A DNA stretch of 64,000 nucleotides from Paeniglutamicibacter psychrophenolicus (GCF_030812255.1 NZ_JAUSSH010000018.1:35948-99947), one strand, 5' to 3'; positions 22,292 through 30,671 are shown, counted from the first letter of the stretch. Made by a program: numbers and translations. Notes: generated from the sequence alone by a model not told the origin.

Positions 22292-22648
22292 ATGAAGAAG
22301 TTTTCGCTCACTGCCATGGCCCGCACCCAGATGCAGCTTGCCGCGACGGCCTCCAGCGGGCGCAGTGCCAACACGGTTTTCGGCGGGCACGAGCACACGC
22401 TGCGCCAGACGGTGATCGGCCTGGCCGCGGGGACGGAACTGAAGGAACACATCAACCCCGGGGAGGCGACGATCATGGTGCTCAGCGGGCGGATCCGGTT
22501 GACCTCGGGCCAGGAGCACTGGGAGGGGCGGACCGGGGACCTGCTGGTGCTGCCGGCCGGGTATTCGCAGATCACCGCGCTGGAGGAATCGGGGTTGCTG
22601 CTGAACGTGGCCAAGATCGACCGGCTGGAAGCGGCCGGAAACGACTGA
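22292..22648 (+). CDS. Cupin-domain protein
   Basis: 118 residues, a single small cupin barrel: the first motif region GTELKEHINPGEATIMVLSGRIRL and the second WEGRTGDLLVLPAGYSQITAL. The usual metal-binding pattern G(x)5HxH(x)3,4E(x)6G is only partly kept (a His and a Glu are present), so metal binding is uncertain. A basic N-terminus (MKKFSLTAMARTQMQL) precedes it. A role in sensing or in a small-molecule reaction is possible but unproven. The next gene follows 76 bp downstream. Confidence 0.85.
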   Translation: MKKFSLTAMARTQMQLAATASSGRSANTVFGGHEHTLRQTVIGLAAGTELKEHINPGEATIMVLSGRIRLTSGQEHWEGRTGDLLVLPAGYSQITALEESGLLLNVAKIDRLEAAGND

Positions 22649-22724
22649 GCCTGGATTCGCGGGCCGCCTGCTTCCGCTGCCGGCATCCATCCACGGGCGC
22701 GGGTGGCCGTGGAAGACCGGCGCC

Positions 22725-23141
22725 ATGAAGATGCTGCCCGACACCTGGTCGATTTCTCCCTTGGTCCGCCTTGATTTCACCGACCAGGCCGCCTGGGGGC
22801 GCCTGCTTGAGGCCGTGGGACGAGCGAGCGAGGAAGGGCTTGTGGCGAACCTGTCCATCGTCGACGATCCGGCATTCGACGGGGCGGCCCCGCAGCTGCT
22901 GCGCGCGGCCGTCGTTCCCAACCGGTTTGGCCCGATGGTTTTCTTCGCCGCCGACCGGCGCAGCCTGGCCGACCGCGGGTACCCGGTCTTGGTGATCGAC
23001 CTGATGAAGGGGCGTCCGGAATTCCGGTGTGCCGCCTCGGAGTTGTGGGCGGTGGAGAACAACCTGAACATCGCCAACATGGATTGGGAGGATTTCGTGC
23101 GCGCTTCCGACGAGTCAGGGGTCTTTAGGGGATTCGCGTAG
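22725..23141 (+). CDS. DUF6924 family protein
   Basis: 138 residues. The pattern LVRLDFTDQAAWGRLLEAV, ANLSIVDDPAFDGAAPQLL, PMVFFAADRRSL, VLVIDL and the C-terminal WAVENNLNIANMDWEDFVRASDESGVFRGF matches the conserved actinobacterial DUF6924 layout. Soluble alpha/beta protein with no visible catalytic motif. The ATG at 22725 is used; no strong Shine-Dalgarno is seen. Function unknown. Confidence 0.85.
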   Translation: MKMLPDTWSISPLVRLDFTDQAAWGRLLEAVGRASEEGLVANLSIVDDPAFDGAAPQLLRAAVVPNRFGPMVFFAADRRSLADRGYPVLVIDLMKGRPEFRCAASELWAVENNLNIANMDWEDFVRASDESGVFRGFA

Positions 23142-23252
23142 CCGTGCGACCAGGACCGCCACGGTTGTGTGTGTCCGCGCGCGTGAGGCCTTGGACACAT
23201 TGGACCTGCGGGCCCGGCGGATTTCCAGCCCGTTAAGAGACACTGATGGGTA

Positions 23253-23954
23253 ATGACTACTTTGATTGCGCTACAGGCCGCGACCGCCGATCCCTCCGGC
23301 GGAAGCCTGATCACGAGATTTGCCGACTGGGCCGTGCACCTGATGGAGGTCATCGGGGCGCCCGGTGCCGCGCTGGCCATCGCGCTGGAGAACCTCTTCC
23401 CGCCGCTGCCCTCCGAGGTCATCCTGCCGCTGGCCGGATTCACCGCCAGCCGCGGGTCCTTCTCGCTGTTCGAGGCGTTGCTGTGGACCACGATCGGGTC
23501 GATCTTCGGTGCCTACGCGCTGTACTGGGTGGGTCGGGCGCTGGGCCGGGCGCGCACCCGGGCGATCTTCGGCTGGCTGCCGCTGGTGGACCTGGACGAC
23601 GTGGACAAGGTCGAGGGCTGGTTTGACCGCAACGGCTCCAAGGCCGTGTTCTTCGGCCGGATGATCCCGATCTTCCGCTCGCTGATCTCCATCCCCGCCG
23701 GCGTGACCAAGATGAACCAGGCCAAGTTCCTGGGCCTGACCGCGGCCGGGTCGCTGATCTGGAACTCCATCTTCGTGCTCTCCGGTTTCTACCTGGGCGA
23801 GAACTGGCACGTGGTGGAGGCCTACGCCGACGTCTTCCAGAAGCTCGTGATCGTGGTGGTCGCGGCGCTCATCGTGCTCTGGGCCGTGCTGAAGGTCCGC
23901 AAGTCGAGGGCGAAGAAGTCCGCGGCGCTGCAGGATGCGGACGCCGCCGAGTAG
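23253..23954 (+). CDS. DedA family membrane protein
   Basis: 233 residues. DedA/SNARE-associated (VTT) features are present: the re-entrant segment AIALENLFPPLPSEVILPLAGF, a GSIFGAYALYWVGRALG helix, and the Arg-containing FFGRMIPIFRSLISIPAGVTKM motif followed by a GSLIWNSIF helix. Members are thought to act in membrane phospholipid or undecaprenyl phosphate translocation and pH homeostasis. The tail is basic (KVRKSRAKK). The gene ends in a clear terminator. Confidence 0.93.
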   Translation: MTTLIALQAATADPSGGSLITRFADWAVHLMEVIGAPGAALAIALENLFPPLPSEVILPLAGFTASRGSFSLFEALLWTTIGSIFGAYALYWVGRALGRARTRAIFGWLPLVDLDDVDKVEGWFDRNGSKAVFFGRMIPIFRSLISIPAGVTKMNQAKFLGLTAAGSLIWNSIFVLSGFYLGENWHVVEAYADVFQKLVIVVVAALIVLWAVLKVRKSRAKKSAALQDADAAE

Positions 23955-23971
23955 CCGCACCGCCCCACCGA

Positions 23972-24038
23972 GCCCCGGCCCGGTCGTATGTCCCTGGCAC
24001 CCCGAAAGGAAAGCCAAGGACGTGCGGCCGGGCTTTTT
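23972..24038 (+). terminator. Rho-independent terminator after the DedA gene
   Basis: Long stem (AGCCCGGCC...TGGC against GCCA...GGCCGGGCT, arms about 23977-23997 and 24013-24033) followed by TTTTT. The distal part of the stem and the T-run resemble the terminator at 26642-26697. Confidence 0.8.
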
Positions 24039-24160
24039 GCGGCCCGGGGCGACGTGGCGTCCCCCCGGCGATGCGGTTGCCGCTGATTGCGGGGCTTTCC
24101 CGGTGACTGAAGGTCAACGTGTGGATGGCCCGACGGCAGTGGTCATCTTGTAGACCGCGG

Positions 24161-24202
24161 CCGACATTGATGTCGGTCATCTGCGGTAACCTTCAGGTAA
24201 CC
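24161..24202 (+). promoter_or_regulatory. Palindrome plus tandem GGTAACC boxes before telA
   Basis: CCGACATTGATGTCGG (24161-24176) is a perfect 7-bp inverted repeat with a 2-bp centre. Next come two GGTAACC heptamers (24185-24191, 24196-24202), each itself GTNAC-palindromic and spaced 11 bp, about one helical turn. They lie 45-90 bp before the telA start, a plausible operator zone. Confidence 0.5.
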
Positions 24203-24246
24203 TCTTGCAGACTGCAACTTGGCCCAAAGCCTCCAAGGAGTACATC

Positions 24247-25473
24247 ATGTTGAACCCGCTCGACCTCGACTCGAATTCGTCCCTGCAGGCAGGGAACCCG
24301 CTTGAGTTGGAGCCGCCGAAGCCTGTGGCCGAGGTAACGGTTCATGTTCCGGAGAAGGTCGGTGGCATGGTCCTGGTGGATGCCGACGCGCAGCAGAAGC
24401 ACGCTGAGACTGCCAACAGCTTTCTTGACGACCTGCTGGCGGTCCCGCTCCAGAGCCCGGAGTTTCAGACCAAGTTGGCCCAGTTGACCCGGCTGGGCGA
24501 GGGCACGATGCAGCAGGCAAGCGGTGCGTCCAACCGCATGTTGAAGAGGCCGGCAGCCGCTCTTGCCGCGACTGGCGCGGACCCTGCATCGCGGACCGGC
24601 AGCACCTTGGTGGAACTGCGGCAGATCGTCACCGAGCTGGATCCCAAGCGCCACGACTTGACTGGAACGAAGCGTTTTCTGAAGTTCCTGCCCGGGGGTA
24701 GCGCTATGCAGCGATACTTCTTGAAGTACGAGTCGTCGCAAGAGCAACTCGACGCCATTACCAAGGCACTCAAGGGTGGGCAGGACGACCTTCGGCAGGA
24801 CAACGCTGCCATTCAGACCGAACGCGATGCTCTCTGGGCTGCGATGGGGAAGTTGGCGAATTACGCCGTGCTCGCGAGCCACCTTGGAGACGGTTTGGAG
24901 CGGCGCATTGAAGAGCTGCGCAACGTTGGCAAAGCGGACGACGCCACAACCCTGGAGGCAGACGCCCTCTACTATGTCCGCCAGCGCCACCAAGACTTGT
25001 TGACCCAGATGGCGGTGTCCATCCAAGGGTATCTGGCTCTTGACGTGGTCAAGAAGAACAACTCGGAGCTGATCAAGGGCGTGGATCGGGCGCTCGACAC
25101 CACTCTCTCAGCGCTGCGGGTCGCGGTGATAGTTGCGCAAGCCCTGGCTCAGCAAAAGATCGTTCTGGCGCAAATTGATGCCCTCAATTCGACCACGTCG
25201 GACTTGATTGTCTCGACCTCGGAACTCCTCCGTTCCCAGGGTGCTGCCATTCACAAGAATGCTGCCCGGGCAACAATCGACTCCACCAAGTTGCAGCAAG
25301 CATTCGACAACGTATTCCAGGCCATGGACGAGATCGACAGGTACAAGACGGAAGCAGCACAGTCCATGAAACAGACGGTGCAGGTTCTCGAGGGTCAAGT
25401 GGGTCGAGCGCGACGTCAGCTTGAGCGCAGTCACGCCACAGACGCAGCCACTACGCACACACAGAGGGGCTAA
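24247..25473 (+). CDS. TelA / toxic-anion-resistance family protein
   Basis: 408 residues from ATG 24247, with AAGGAG 8 bases upstream; the frame to 24205 lacks a signal. Family blocks are visible: FLDDLLAVPLQSPEFQTKLAQLTRLGEGTMQQAS, a central VELRQIVTELDP...FLKFLPGGSAMQRYF region, and a long coiled coil with LANYAVLASHLGDGLERRIEEL, MAVSIQGYLALDVVKKNN and ALRVAVIVAQALA. TelA-like proteins occur in tellurite/ter and envelope-stress loci, usually beside an XpaC-like gene, as here (2 bp apart). Cytoplasmic, mostly helical. Base composition is less GC-rich than the flanks, which suggests acquisition by transfer. Exact role unknown. Confidence 0.88.
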   Translation: MLNPLDLDSNSSLQAGNPLELEPPKPVAEVTVHVPEKVGGMVLVDADAQQKHAETANSFLDDLLAVPLQSPEFQTKLAQLTRLGEGTMQQASGASNRMLKRPAAALAATGADPASRTGSTLVELRQIVTELDPKRHDLTGTKRFLKFLPGGSAMQRYFLKYESSQEQLDAITKALKGGQDDLRQDNAAIQTERDALWAAMGKLANYAVLASHLGDGLERRIEELRNVGKADDATTLEADALYYVRQRHQDLLTQMAVSIQGYLALDVVKKNNSELIKGVDRALDTTLSALRVAVIVAQALAQQKIVLAQIDALNSTTSDLIVSTSELLRSQGAAIHKNAARATIDSTKLQQAFDNVFQAMDEIDRYKTEAAQSMKQTVQVLEGQVGRARRQLERSHATDAATTHTQRG

Positions 25474-25475
25474 CG

Positions 25476-26264
25476 ATGTCTCGCATCACTGCAGGAAATA
25501 TCTTCAGGGTAGTGCTTGCATTCGTTTTCTGGCTTTTCGTCGCTTTTTACGTGCTCGTGATCGGAATTGGCGCCAAGAACAAGAAGGTTATGTTTGAAGG
25601 TGGGTGCTACGCCGCCGTCTTCATTGCCGCCGTTTCCCTTGGAAGCACCGGTGCTATCGTCGGTCTCGCGGCAATGGGCTTGTCAGCCGTGCGTTCATAC
25701 ATGCTTCGCGATCTGTGGCTTCCCAGAAGGGTGCGAAAATCTGAGCGCGGCAACATGGTCCACGAGCACGCGACCATGCCCCCTCCCGCCCAGCCGTACC
25801 CGACCGCAACTTCGCTCCCCGGGGCGTCGGACAACCTGTCGTCCGCTCTGGCATGGGTGAGCGCCCAGGCCAAGCAGAACAAGCACCGCCTTCCCGGTGA
25901 TACATACGTAACCATCCTGGAAACCTGCCAGATGCTGGACTCGGTAATCGACGCGGAAATTCTGCAGCCGTCCGGTGATGCGCGGTTTGAGTATGAACTG
26001 GAAGCCGTGGTGAGGGAATACCTGCCAACGGTTCTTCGGGGATTCCTGGCCATACCGCCGAGCATGGTGGACAACCGGCAACCAAACGGAAGAACACCCA
26101 ATGAGGAATTGGTTGAGCAACTTGGGCTCCTTCTCGGACAGGCCGAGACACTGCACTCCACCCGTCACAGCCAAGCCTCGGCGGATCTGACCACTACCGG
26201 CAACTTCCTGAGAGAACGGTTCGGGCATCACCAGCAAGGTGGATTCGACTTCGGGATCAAGTAA
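25476..26264 (+). CDS. XpaC-like membrane protein
   Basis: 262 residues. Two N-terminal transmembrane helices (residues about 10-32 and 43-66) are followed by a basic turn, a Pro/Thr linker and a helical domain (about 115-230: LSSALAWVSAQAKQNKHRLPGDTYVTILETCQMLDSVID). This fits the XpaC group (named from 5-bromo-4-chloroindolyl phosphate hydrolysis in Bacillus), which pairs with telA. Two bases separate it from telA, so one operon. Lower GC like its partner. Likely anchors a TelA-containing complex at the membrane; this last point is inference. Confidence 0.7.
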   Translation: MSRITAGNIFRVVLAFVFWLFVAFYVLVIGIGAKNKKVMFEGGCYAAVFIAAVSLGSTGAIVGLAAMGLSAVRSYMLRDLWLPRRVRKSERGNMVHEHATMPPPAQPYPTATSLPGASDNLSSALAWVSAQAKQNKHRLPGDTYVTILETCQMLDSVIDAEILQPSGDARFEYELEAVVREYLPTVLRGFLAIPPSMVDNRQPNGRTPNEELVEQLGLLLGQAETLHSTRHSQASADLTTTGNFLRERFGHHQQGGFDFGIK

Positions 26265-26641
26265 GAGATCACGTCCGTAGTTGATTGCGTTTCGTGGATT
26301 GATTGCCGACGGGATAGCTCGTAAAAGCAGTGCGGCTGTGAGTTGGTAGTCGTGGGCAAACGAGACTCGCTCAGGAATTCCCCCCATGTATCCGCAAGGG
26401 GGAATTCGTTGGAGACATTTTGCTCTGAGCGTCTTCCTTGTCCTGCGAACCGCAAGTTTCCCGATGCCGAGCTCGTCGCGAATCCAGTGACGATGTCTCC
26501 AAAAATGTCTTGGCTTCTCCATGTTCTCAGGGCGCACACGGTTCTTCGCGGGTACATCCGCAAGCGACGAACCAGGAAACCACCGGCACGCTGCACAACG
26601 AGATCGACTTGCCACGCGGCTGCGCGCGGCAAGCATCACGG
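26265..26641 (+). other. Non-coding tract between xpaC-like gene and its distant terminator
   Basis: 377 bp of lower-GC sequence with open frames but no supported start, domain or codon bias. It contains a perfect inverted repeat (26375-26407) and short repeats of GGAGACATTTT-like sequence in both orientations (about 26410 and 26492-26508). It ends in a strong terminator. It may be a 3' UTR, a separate small RNA, or the remains of a gene. Confidence 0.4.
26375..26407. repeat. Perfect 10-bp inverted repeat
   Basis: GAATTCCCCC (from 26375) and GGGGGAATTC (26398-26407) around a loop of about 13 bases. No T-run follows, so it is not a simple terminator. Confidence 0.7.
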
Positions 26642-26697
26642 GCCCGGTCGTCCACGTCCATCGCATCGCGCGGGGCTGTGGACGGCCGGGCTTTTTG
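26642..26697 (+). terminator. Strong Rho-independent terminator
   Basis: 14-bp stem (26642-26655 with 26678-26691, GCCCGGTCGTCCAC/GTGGACGGCCGGGC, one mismatch) followed by TTTTT. It lies about 380 bp after the xpaC-like stop codon and before the next operon's promoter. Confidence 0.88.
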
Positions 26698-26758
26698 CTG
26701 CCCGGTGAGAGGTGGCGCGCGGTGTCGACCCGCGACTGAATGAATCACCTGTTTCCTG

Positions 26759-26806
26759 TTGACAACCGGTTCCCGCCGCCCTAGGTTAGTTACATGAGTA
26801 ATGAAC
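26759..26806 (+). promoter_or_regulatory. Promoter and operator of the GntR-ABC operon
   Basis: -35 TTGACA (26759-26764), 17-bp spacer, -10 TAGGTT (26782-26787). An imperfect palindrome GTTAGTTAC-ATGA-GTAATGAAC (26785-26806, 7 of 9 positions symmetric) covers the -10 and the expected start of transcription. This is a position expected for self-repression by the GntR protein encoded next. Confidence 0.65.
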
Positions 26807-26860
26807 CACTGAACCAATCAGGCTCGTGGGATCGTTGCGTGTCAAGAAAGGCTGGTCGTC

Positions 26861-27250
26861 TTGGGCGCCATCGATGATTCGCGGCCGATCTTCATCCAGA
26901 TCGCGGAACTGGTCGAGTCCGAGATCGTCGCCGGCACGATGGCCGAGGAAACGCAGGTCCCCTCGACCAACGAGTTCGCGGCCTACTACCGCATCAATCC
27001 GGCCACCGCGGCCAAGGGAGTGAACCTCTTGGTTGAACGAGGAATCCTGTACAAGAAACGAGGAATTGGCATGTTCGTCGCCACTGGGGCCCGCGACCAG
27101 TTGCTGGGTAAAAGGCGCAGCGCTTTCGCCGCCCAATACATCCAACCGCTGGCCCGCGAGGCGAGGAAACTCGGCATCGACGCCGAGACACTGGCTTCGA
27201 TGGTCCGCCAATCACTGGCTGCCGATGCGGCCGAAGGAAGTGTCCGATAA
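26861..27250 (+). CDS. GntR-family regulator, YtrA subfamily
   Basis: 129 residues from TTG 26861 (AAAGG upstream). The winged-helix N-terminus is typical: RPIFIQIAELVESEIVAGTMAEETQVPSTNEFAAYYRINPATAAKGVNLLVERGILYKKRGIGMFV. The short C-terminal tail (about 50 residues, helical) has no ligand-binding domain, which marks the YtrA type. These repress adjacent ABC transporter operons. The stop codon overlaps the ATG of the ATPase by one base. Confidence 0.92.
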   Translation: MGAIDDSRPIFIQIAELVESEIVAGTMAEETQVPSTNEFAAYYRINPATAAKGVNLLVERGILYKKRGIGMFVATGARDQLLGKRRSAFAAQYIQPLAREARKLGIDAETLASMVRQSLAADAAEGSVR

Positions 27251-28173
27251 TGGAAGCGACACCCGCACCGGCCATCGAGGTGCGAAACCTGACAAAGACC
27301 TACCGCGAAGCCAACGCCCTGGACTCGGTCTCCCTGTCCCTGGAGGCAAACCGGATCTACGGGCTGCTGGGCCGCAACGGCGCCGGCAAGACCACCCTGA
27401 TGTCGATCCTCAGTGGCCAGGGGTTCCCGACCGGCGGCCAGGTGCTGATCCATGGCAAGGACCCGTACGAAAACGACGGGACGCTGGCGCGGATCTGCTT
27501 CATCCGTGAATCGCAGAGATATCCCGATGACTTCAATGCGCGCCAGGCGTTCAGGGCCGCAGCGCTGTTCTTCGCCAATTGGGACCAGGAACTGGCCGAG
27601 CGGCTCATCGAGGACTTCGCCCTGCCGACCAAGCGGCGCATCAAGAAGCTCTCCCGCGGCCAGCTCTCGGCCGTCGGGGTGATCATAGGGATGGCGGCCC
27701 GGGCAGAAATCACCGTGTTCGACGAGCCATACCTGGGGCTTGACGCGGTGGCCCGGCAGATCTTCTACGACCGCCTGGTCGAGGACTACTCCCTGCACCC
27801 GCGCACCATCGTGCTCTCCTCCCACCTGATCGACGAGATCGCGAACCTCCTGGAGCATGTCGTGGTCATCGACAAGGGACGGATCATCCTAGACGAGGAC
27901 GCCGACTCGCTGCGCGGTTCGGCCTTCGCCGTGACCGGGAACCAGGAGAAGGTTGCGGCCTTCATCGAGGGCCGCCGCGTGCTGCACCGCGACTCCCTCG
28001 GTTCCCTGGCCTCGGTCACCATCCAGGCGCGGCTCGGGGCGACCGAGCGCGCCATGGCCGCCGAGCTGGGGCTTGAGATCTCACCGGTTCCACTGCAGCA
28101 ACTGGTCGTGCGCACCACCATGGCCGCCCAAACTGAACCCCGCGGGGATCACTACCAGGAGGCCCTCAAATGA
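27250..28173 (+). CDS. ABC transporter ATP-binding protein (YtrB-like)
   Basis: 307 residues. Walker A GRNGAGKTTL (about 41-50), Q-loop region around RICFIRESQRYPDDF, signature LSRGQLSAVGVIIGMA, Walker B EITVFDEPYLGLD and H-loop VLSSHLIDE. A C-terminal regulatory extension of about 90 residues (SLRGSAFAVTGNQEKVAAFIEG...) is present. It is the ATPase of the GntR-controlled exporter; its 3' end overlaps the membrane subunit gene by 4 bases (ATGA). YtrA-type operons often respond to cell-wall-active compounds; that is family knowledge only. Confidence 0.92.
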   Translation: MEATPAPAIEVRNLTKTYREANALDSVSLSLEANRIYGLLGRNGAGKTTLMSILSGQGFPTGGQVLIHGKDPYENDGTLARICFIRESQRYPDDFNARQAFRAAALFFANWDQELAERLIEDFALPTKRRIKKLSRGQLSAVGVIIGMAARAEITVFDEPYLGLDAVARQIFYDRLVEDYSLHPRTIVLSSHLIDEIANLLEHVVVIDKGRIILDEDADSLRGSAFAVTGNQEKVAAFIEGRRVLHRDSLGSLASVTIQARLGATERAMAAELGLEISPVPLQQLVVRTTMAAQTEPRGDHYQEALK

Positions 28174-28865
28174 ACCGCGTCGTCAAGGTTGCCCGGATGC
28201 AACTGATCAACAAGTGGTCATTCCTGGGGATCCCGATGGTGATCCTGGTGGCCTCCACCCTGATGACCTTTGCCATCTGGGCCCTGCTGCCGGCCAGCGC
28301 CAGGGAAGGGACCCTGTATTCGGGATCGGGCCAGGCGGTCATGTGGTATTTTCTGGCGCTGGGCATCCAGTCGCTGACCTTCACCTTCCCGTTCTCCCAA
28401 GCCATGAGCGTTTCGCGCAGGACGTTCTACCTGGGAACCCTTGGGCTTTTCGCGACCATCGCGATGGGCTATGCGATCCTGTACTACCTGCTGGGCCTGG
28501 TGGAAAAGGCCACCGGCGGCTGGGGCTTCAACGGGCAGCTCTTCGCCCTGGGCTGGATCGCCGGAAACAACGCCGCCATCCAGATCCTGTTCTACTTCGT
28601 GGCCATGGTGCTGCTGTTCATGATCGGTTTCTGGGCTGCCACGGTGTACATGCGATGGAAGGCGACCGGCTTGCTGATCGCCGGCATCGGCTTCGCCGTG
28701 GTGCTGCTGGGCCTGGTTGCGCTGGCGACACTGAACGACGCCTGGCCCCAGGTCGGCGCGTGGTTCGCAGCGATGCAGGTGCTGGGCTTGAGCATCGTCC
28801 TTGGTGGCCTCTGCGTGCTGCTGGCCGGCGGCTCCTACCTGACGCTGCGCCGGGCCACGACCTAG
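28170..28865 (+). CDS. ABC transporter membrane subunit, six-helix
   Basis: 231 residues with six hydrophobic helices (e.g. SFLGIPMVILVASTLMTFAIWALL, FATIAMGYAILYYLLGLV, IQILFYFVAMVLLFMIGFWAATVY). A Ser-Arg-Arg-Thr-Phe-Tyr-Leu-Gly motif follows helix 2, as in small actinobacterial permeases paired with YtrB-like ATPases. It should form the exporter channel as a dimer. Overlaps the ATPase gene and closes the operon; a 15-bp hairpin follows. Confidence 0.85.
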   Translation: MNRVVKVARMQLINKWSFLGIPMVILVASTLMTFAIWALLPASAREGTLYSGSGQAVMWYFLALGIQSLTFTFPFSQAMSVSRRTFYLGTLGLFATIAMGYAILYYLLGLVEKATGGWGFNGQLFALGWIAGNNAAIQILFYFVAMVLLFMIGFWAATVYMRWKATGLLIAGIGFAVVLLGLVALATLNDAWPQVGAWFAAMQVLGLSIVLGGLCVLLAGGSYLTLRRATT

Positions 28866-28880
28866 GCGAAGCGCACCGTG

Positions 28881-28927
28881 CGAACCCCGGCGGGGAAGAG
28901 GGGCGGCCCCCTCCCCGCCGGGGTTCG
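28881..28927 (+). terminator. Perfect 15-bp hairpin after the ABC operon
   Basis: CGAACCCCGGCGGGG (28881-28895) pairs perfectly with 28913-28927. There is no T-run, so it is a probable rather than certain terminator. Confidence 0.6.
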
Positions 28928-29009
28928 CCGTGCGTGTGCGGTGTCATTCGCGCCACATGCCCGGGTCGCGGTGCCCGAGGCGCAGGGGATCAACGGTATC
29001 CTTTGGTGC

Positions 29010-30008
29010 GTGGCCCTGGACTTTACATCGATCGACTTTGAAACCGCCAACGGATTCCGTGGCTCCGCCTGCAGCGTCGGGCTCAGCCGGGTCCGCAACG
29101 GCACCATCGTCGAGGAAGCCTCCTGGCTGATGCGCCCGCCGGAGGGATTCGACCACTTCGACCCGCGCAACGTGATGATCCACCGCATCACCGCGGACAT
29201 GGTCGCCGACGCCCCGCGCTTCGGCGAACTGTTCACCCCGATGGCCAACTTCATCGGCACCGACACCCTCGTGGCGCACAACGCGGCCTTCGACCTCGGG
29301 GTGATCCGCTCCGCGCTCGAGGTCTCCGGGCTGGCCGGCCCGGCCTTCGACTACGCCTGCACCGTGAAGATGTCCCGGCGCACCTACGAGCTCTCCTCCT
29401 ACTCGCTGCCCTTCGTGGCCGAAGAGGCCGGCTCGCCGATGGAAAACCACCACGACGCGCTCGCCGACGCCCGGGCCTGCGCCAACATCATGATCGACAT
29501 CGCCCGCCGCCAGCAGGCCGACGCGGTGGCCGCGGCCGCCGAGACGCTGAAGGTGAAGATGGGCTTCGCCCCGGCCTATGTGCCGGGCGACGCGCTGTCC
29601 AAGGCCACCCGCGACGCCCAGGGCTGGGCAGCCAGCGGAAACCGCGTGCCGGTGCAGCCCGAGTGGGCCGCGTGGCCGCAGGAGGGCGAGGACCGCACCG
29701 GTGACCCGCAGGCCGACCCGGCACACCCGCTGTTCGGCGAGACCGTGGTGTTCACCGGGAACCTGCGCATCTCGCGGCAAATCGCCAAGGACCGCTCCGC
29801 CGAGCGCGGGGCCAACACCGCCAGCCGGGTCACCCGCGCCACCACGGTGCTGGTGGTCGGCGACGGCTTCGTCCCCGAGGACCTGTCCACCGGCCGGCTC
29901 ACCGGCAAGGCCAAGCGGGTGCTGCGCCTGCAGGAGGCCGGGCAGCGCGTGGCGATCCTGTCCGAGGGCGAGTTCCTGCAGCTGATCGACGGCTTCGACG
30001 CGGCCTGA
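29010..30008 (+). CDS. Exonuclease (DnaQ-like) with C-terminal BRCT domain
   Basis: 332 residues from GTG 29010. The DEDD 3'-5' exonuclease motifs are Exo I (FTSIDFETANG), Exo II (TLVAHNAAFDLGVI) and Exo III (HHDALADARACANIMI, DEDDh type). After a linker, residues about 240-328 form a BRCT-like module (FGETVVFTGNLRISRQIAKDRSAERGANTASRVTRATTVLVVGD). This exonuclease-BRCT layout resembles DNA polymerase III epsilon-like proteins used in repair. No strong ribosome site is visible; the upstream in-frame sequence is hairpin and non-coding in character. Confidence 0.9.
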   Translation: MALDFTSIDFETANGFRGSACSVGLSRVRNGTIVEEASWLMRPPEGFDHFDPRNVMIHRITADMVADAPRFGELFTPMANFIGTDTLVAHNAAFDLGVIRSALEVSGLAGPAFDYACTVKMSRRTYELSSYSLPFVAEEAGSPMENHHDALADARACANIMIDIARRQQADAVAAAAETLKVKMGFAPAYVPGDALSKATRDAQGWAASGNRVPVQPEWAAWPQEGEDRTGDPQADPAHPLFGETVVFTGNLRISRQIAKDRSAERGANTASRVTRATTVLVVGDGFVPEDLSTGRLTGKAKRVLRLQEAGQRVAILSEGEFLQLIDGFDAA

Positions 30009-30053
30009 GCCGGCTGGCGCCTCGCGCGGGCGCGTGGGCGGGGCCACCGCAGC

Positions 30054-30661
30054 CTAGCGCCGTCCGCGCAGCACGCGCAGCGCGCCGAATCCCTCGCGCG
30101 CCAGCTGACCCACGCTGGCCTCGGGCAGGTACGCCCGGGCCAGCGCCCCGGCGATCCGCGGCAGATCCGATTCGTCGCGGTACACCAGGTACATCGGCAC
30201 GATGCGCGGGGAAAACTTCGCCTTGAACGCGTGCAGCGACCCGAACCCGTAGACCGGTTCCAGGGCCCTGGCCAGCGCGGCGAGCACCCGGTCCACCGGT
30301 TCGGTCCCCGCGCGGTGCACGGCATGGGCCAGCGGCGCCCCGGACAGCGAGGCGAAGGCGGCGCCCTCGGCGGAAAACGTGCGCAGCGAGGAGGCGATGA
30401 GGAACTGGATGACCGGCCCGAAGCCGCCCGCGCGCCGGCGCATCAAATGCATCAAATCCAGTGTCCACCCGGTCACCGTTCCGCCGGCGCCATACACCGG
30501 CAGCCAGGAGAGGAACCCCTGGACGGTGCCGTCGCGCTCCCGCCGCCCAGCACCACCAGCCACAACACCGCGGTGAACGGGGCCGCGGCGATGGCCCCGC
30601 GTGCCGCGAGCAGCATCGAACCCCACCGGGCGGGCGCGGCTGCCCGGTGCGCGGTCGGCAT
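30054..30661 (-). pseudogene. Remnant of a DUF2156 (phosphatidylglycerol lysyltransferase-type) gene
   Basis: The frame ending at 30054 encodes the C-terminal DUF2156 core: RDGTVQGFLSWLPVYG, TVTGWTLDLMHLMRRR, VIQFLIASSLRTFSAEG, ASLSGAPLA, LEPVYGFGSLHAFKAKF and YLVYRDESDLPRIAGALARAYLP. Upstream, from about 30540 to 30661, the hydrophobic coding sense moves to another frame (ARGAIAAAPFTAVLWLVVLG), which looks like the first membrane helix of such an enzyme. Full-length members are several hundred residues; only about 200 codons in two frames remain, so a large internal deletion and/or frameshift is likely. The intact product would add lysine to a lipid or act as an acyltransferase at the membrane. 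Confidence 0.7.
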
Positions 30662-30671
30662 CGGTGTTCCG

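Noticed and set aside
26343..26708. 121-codon frame after the xpaC-like gene
   Set aside because: It runs through an inverted repeat and a terminator, has no ribosome site and no recognisable sequence.
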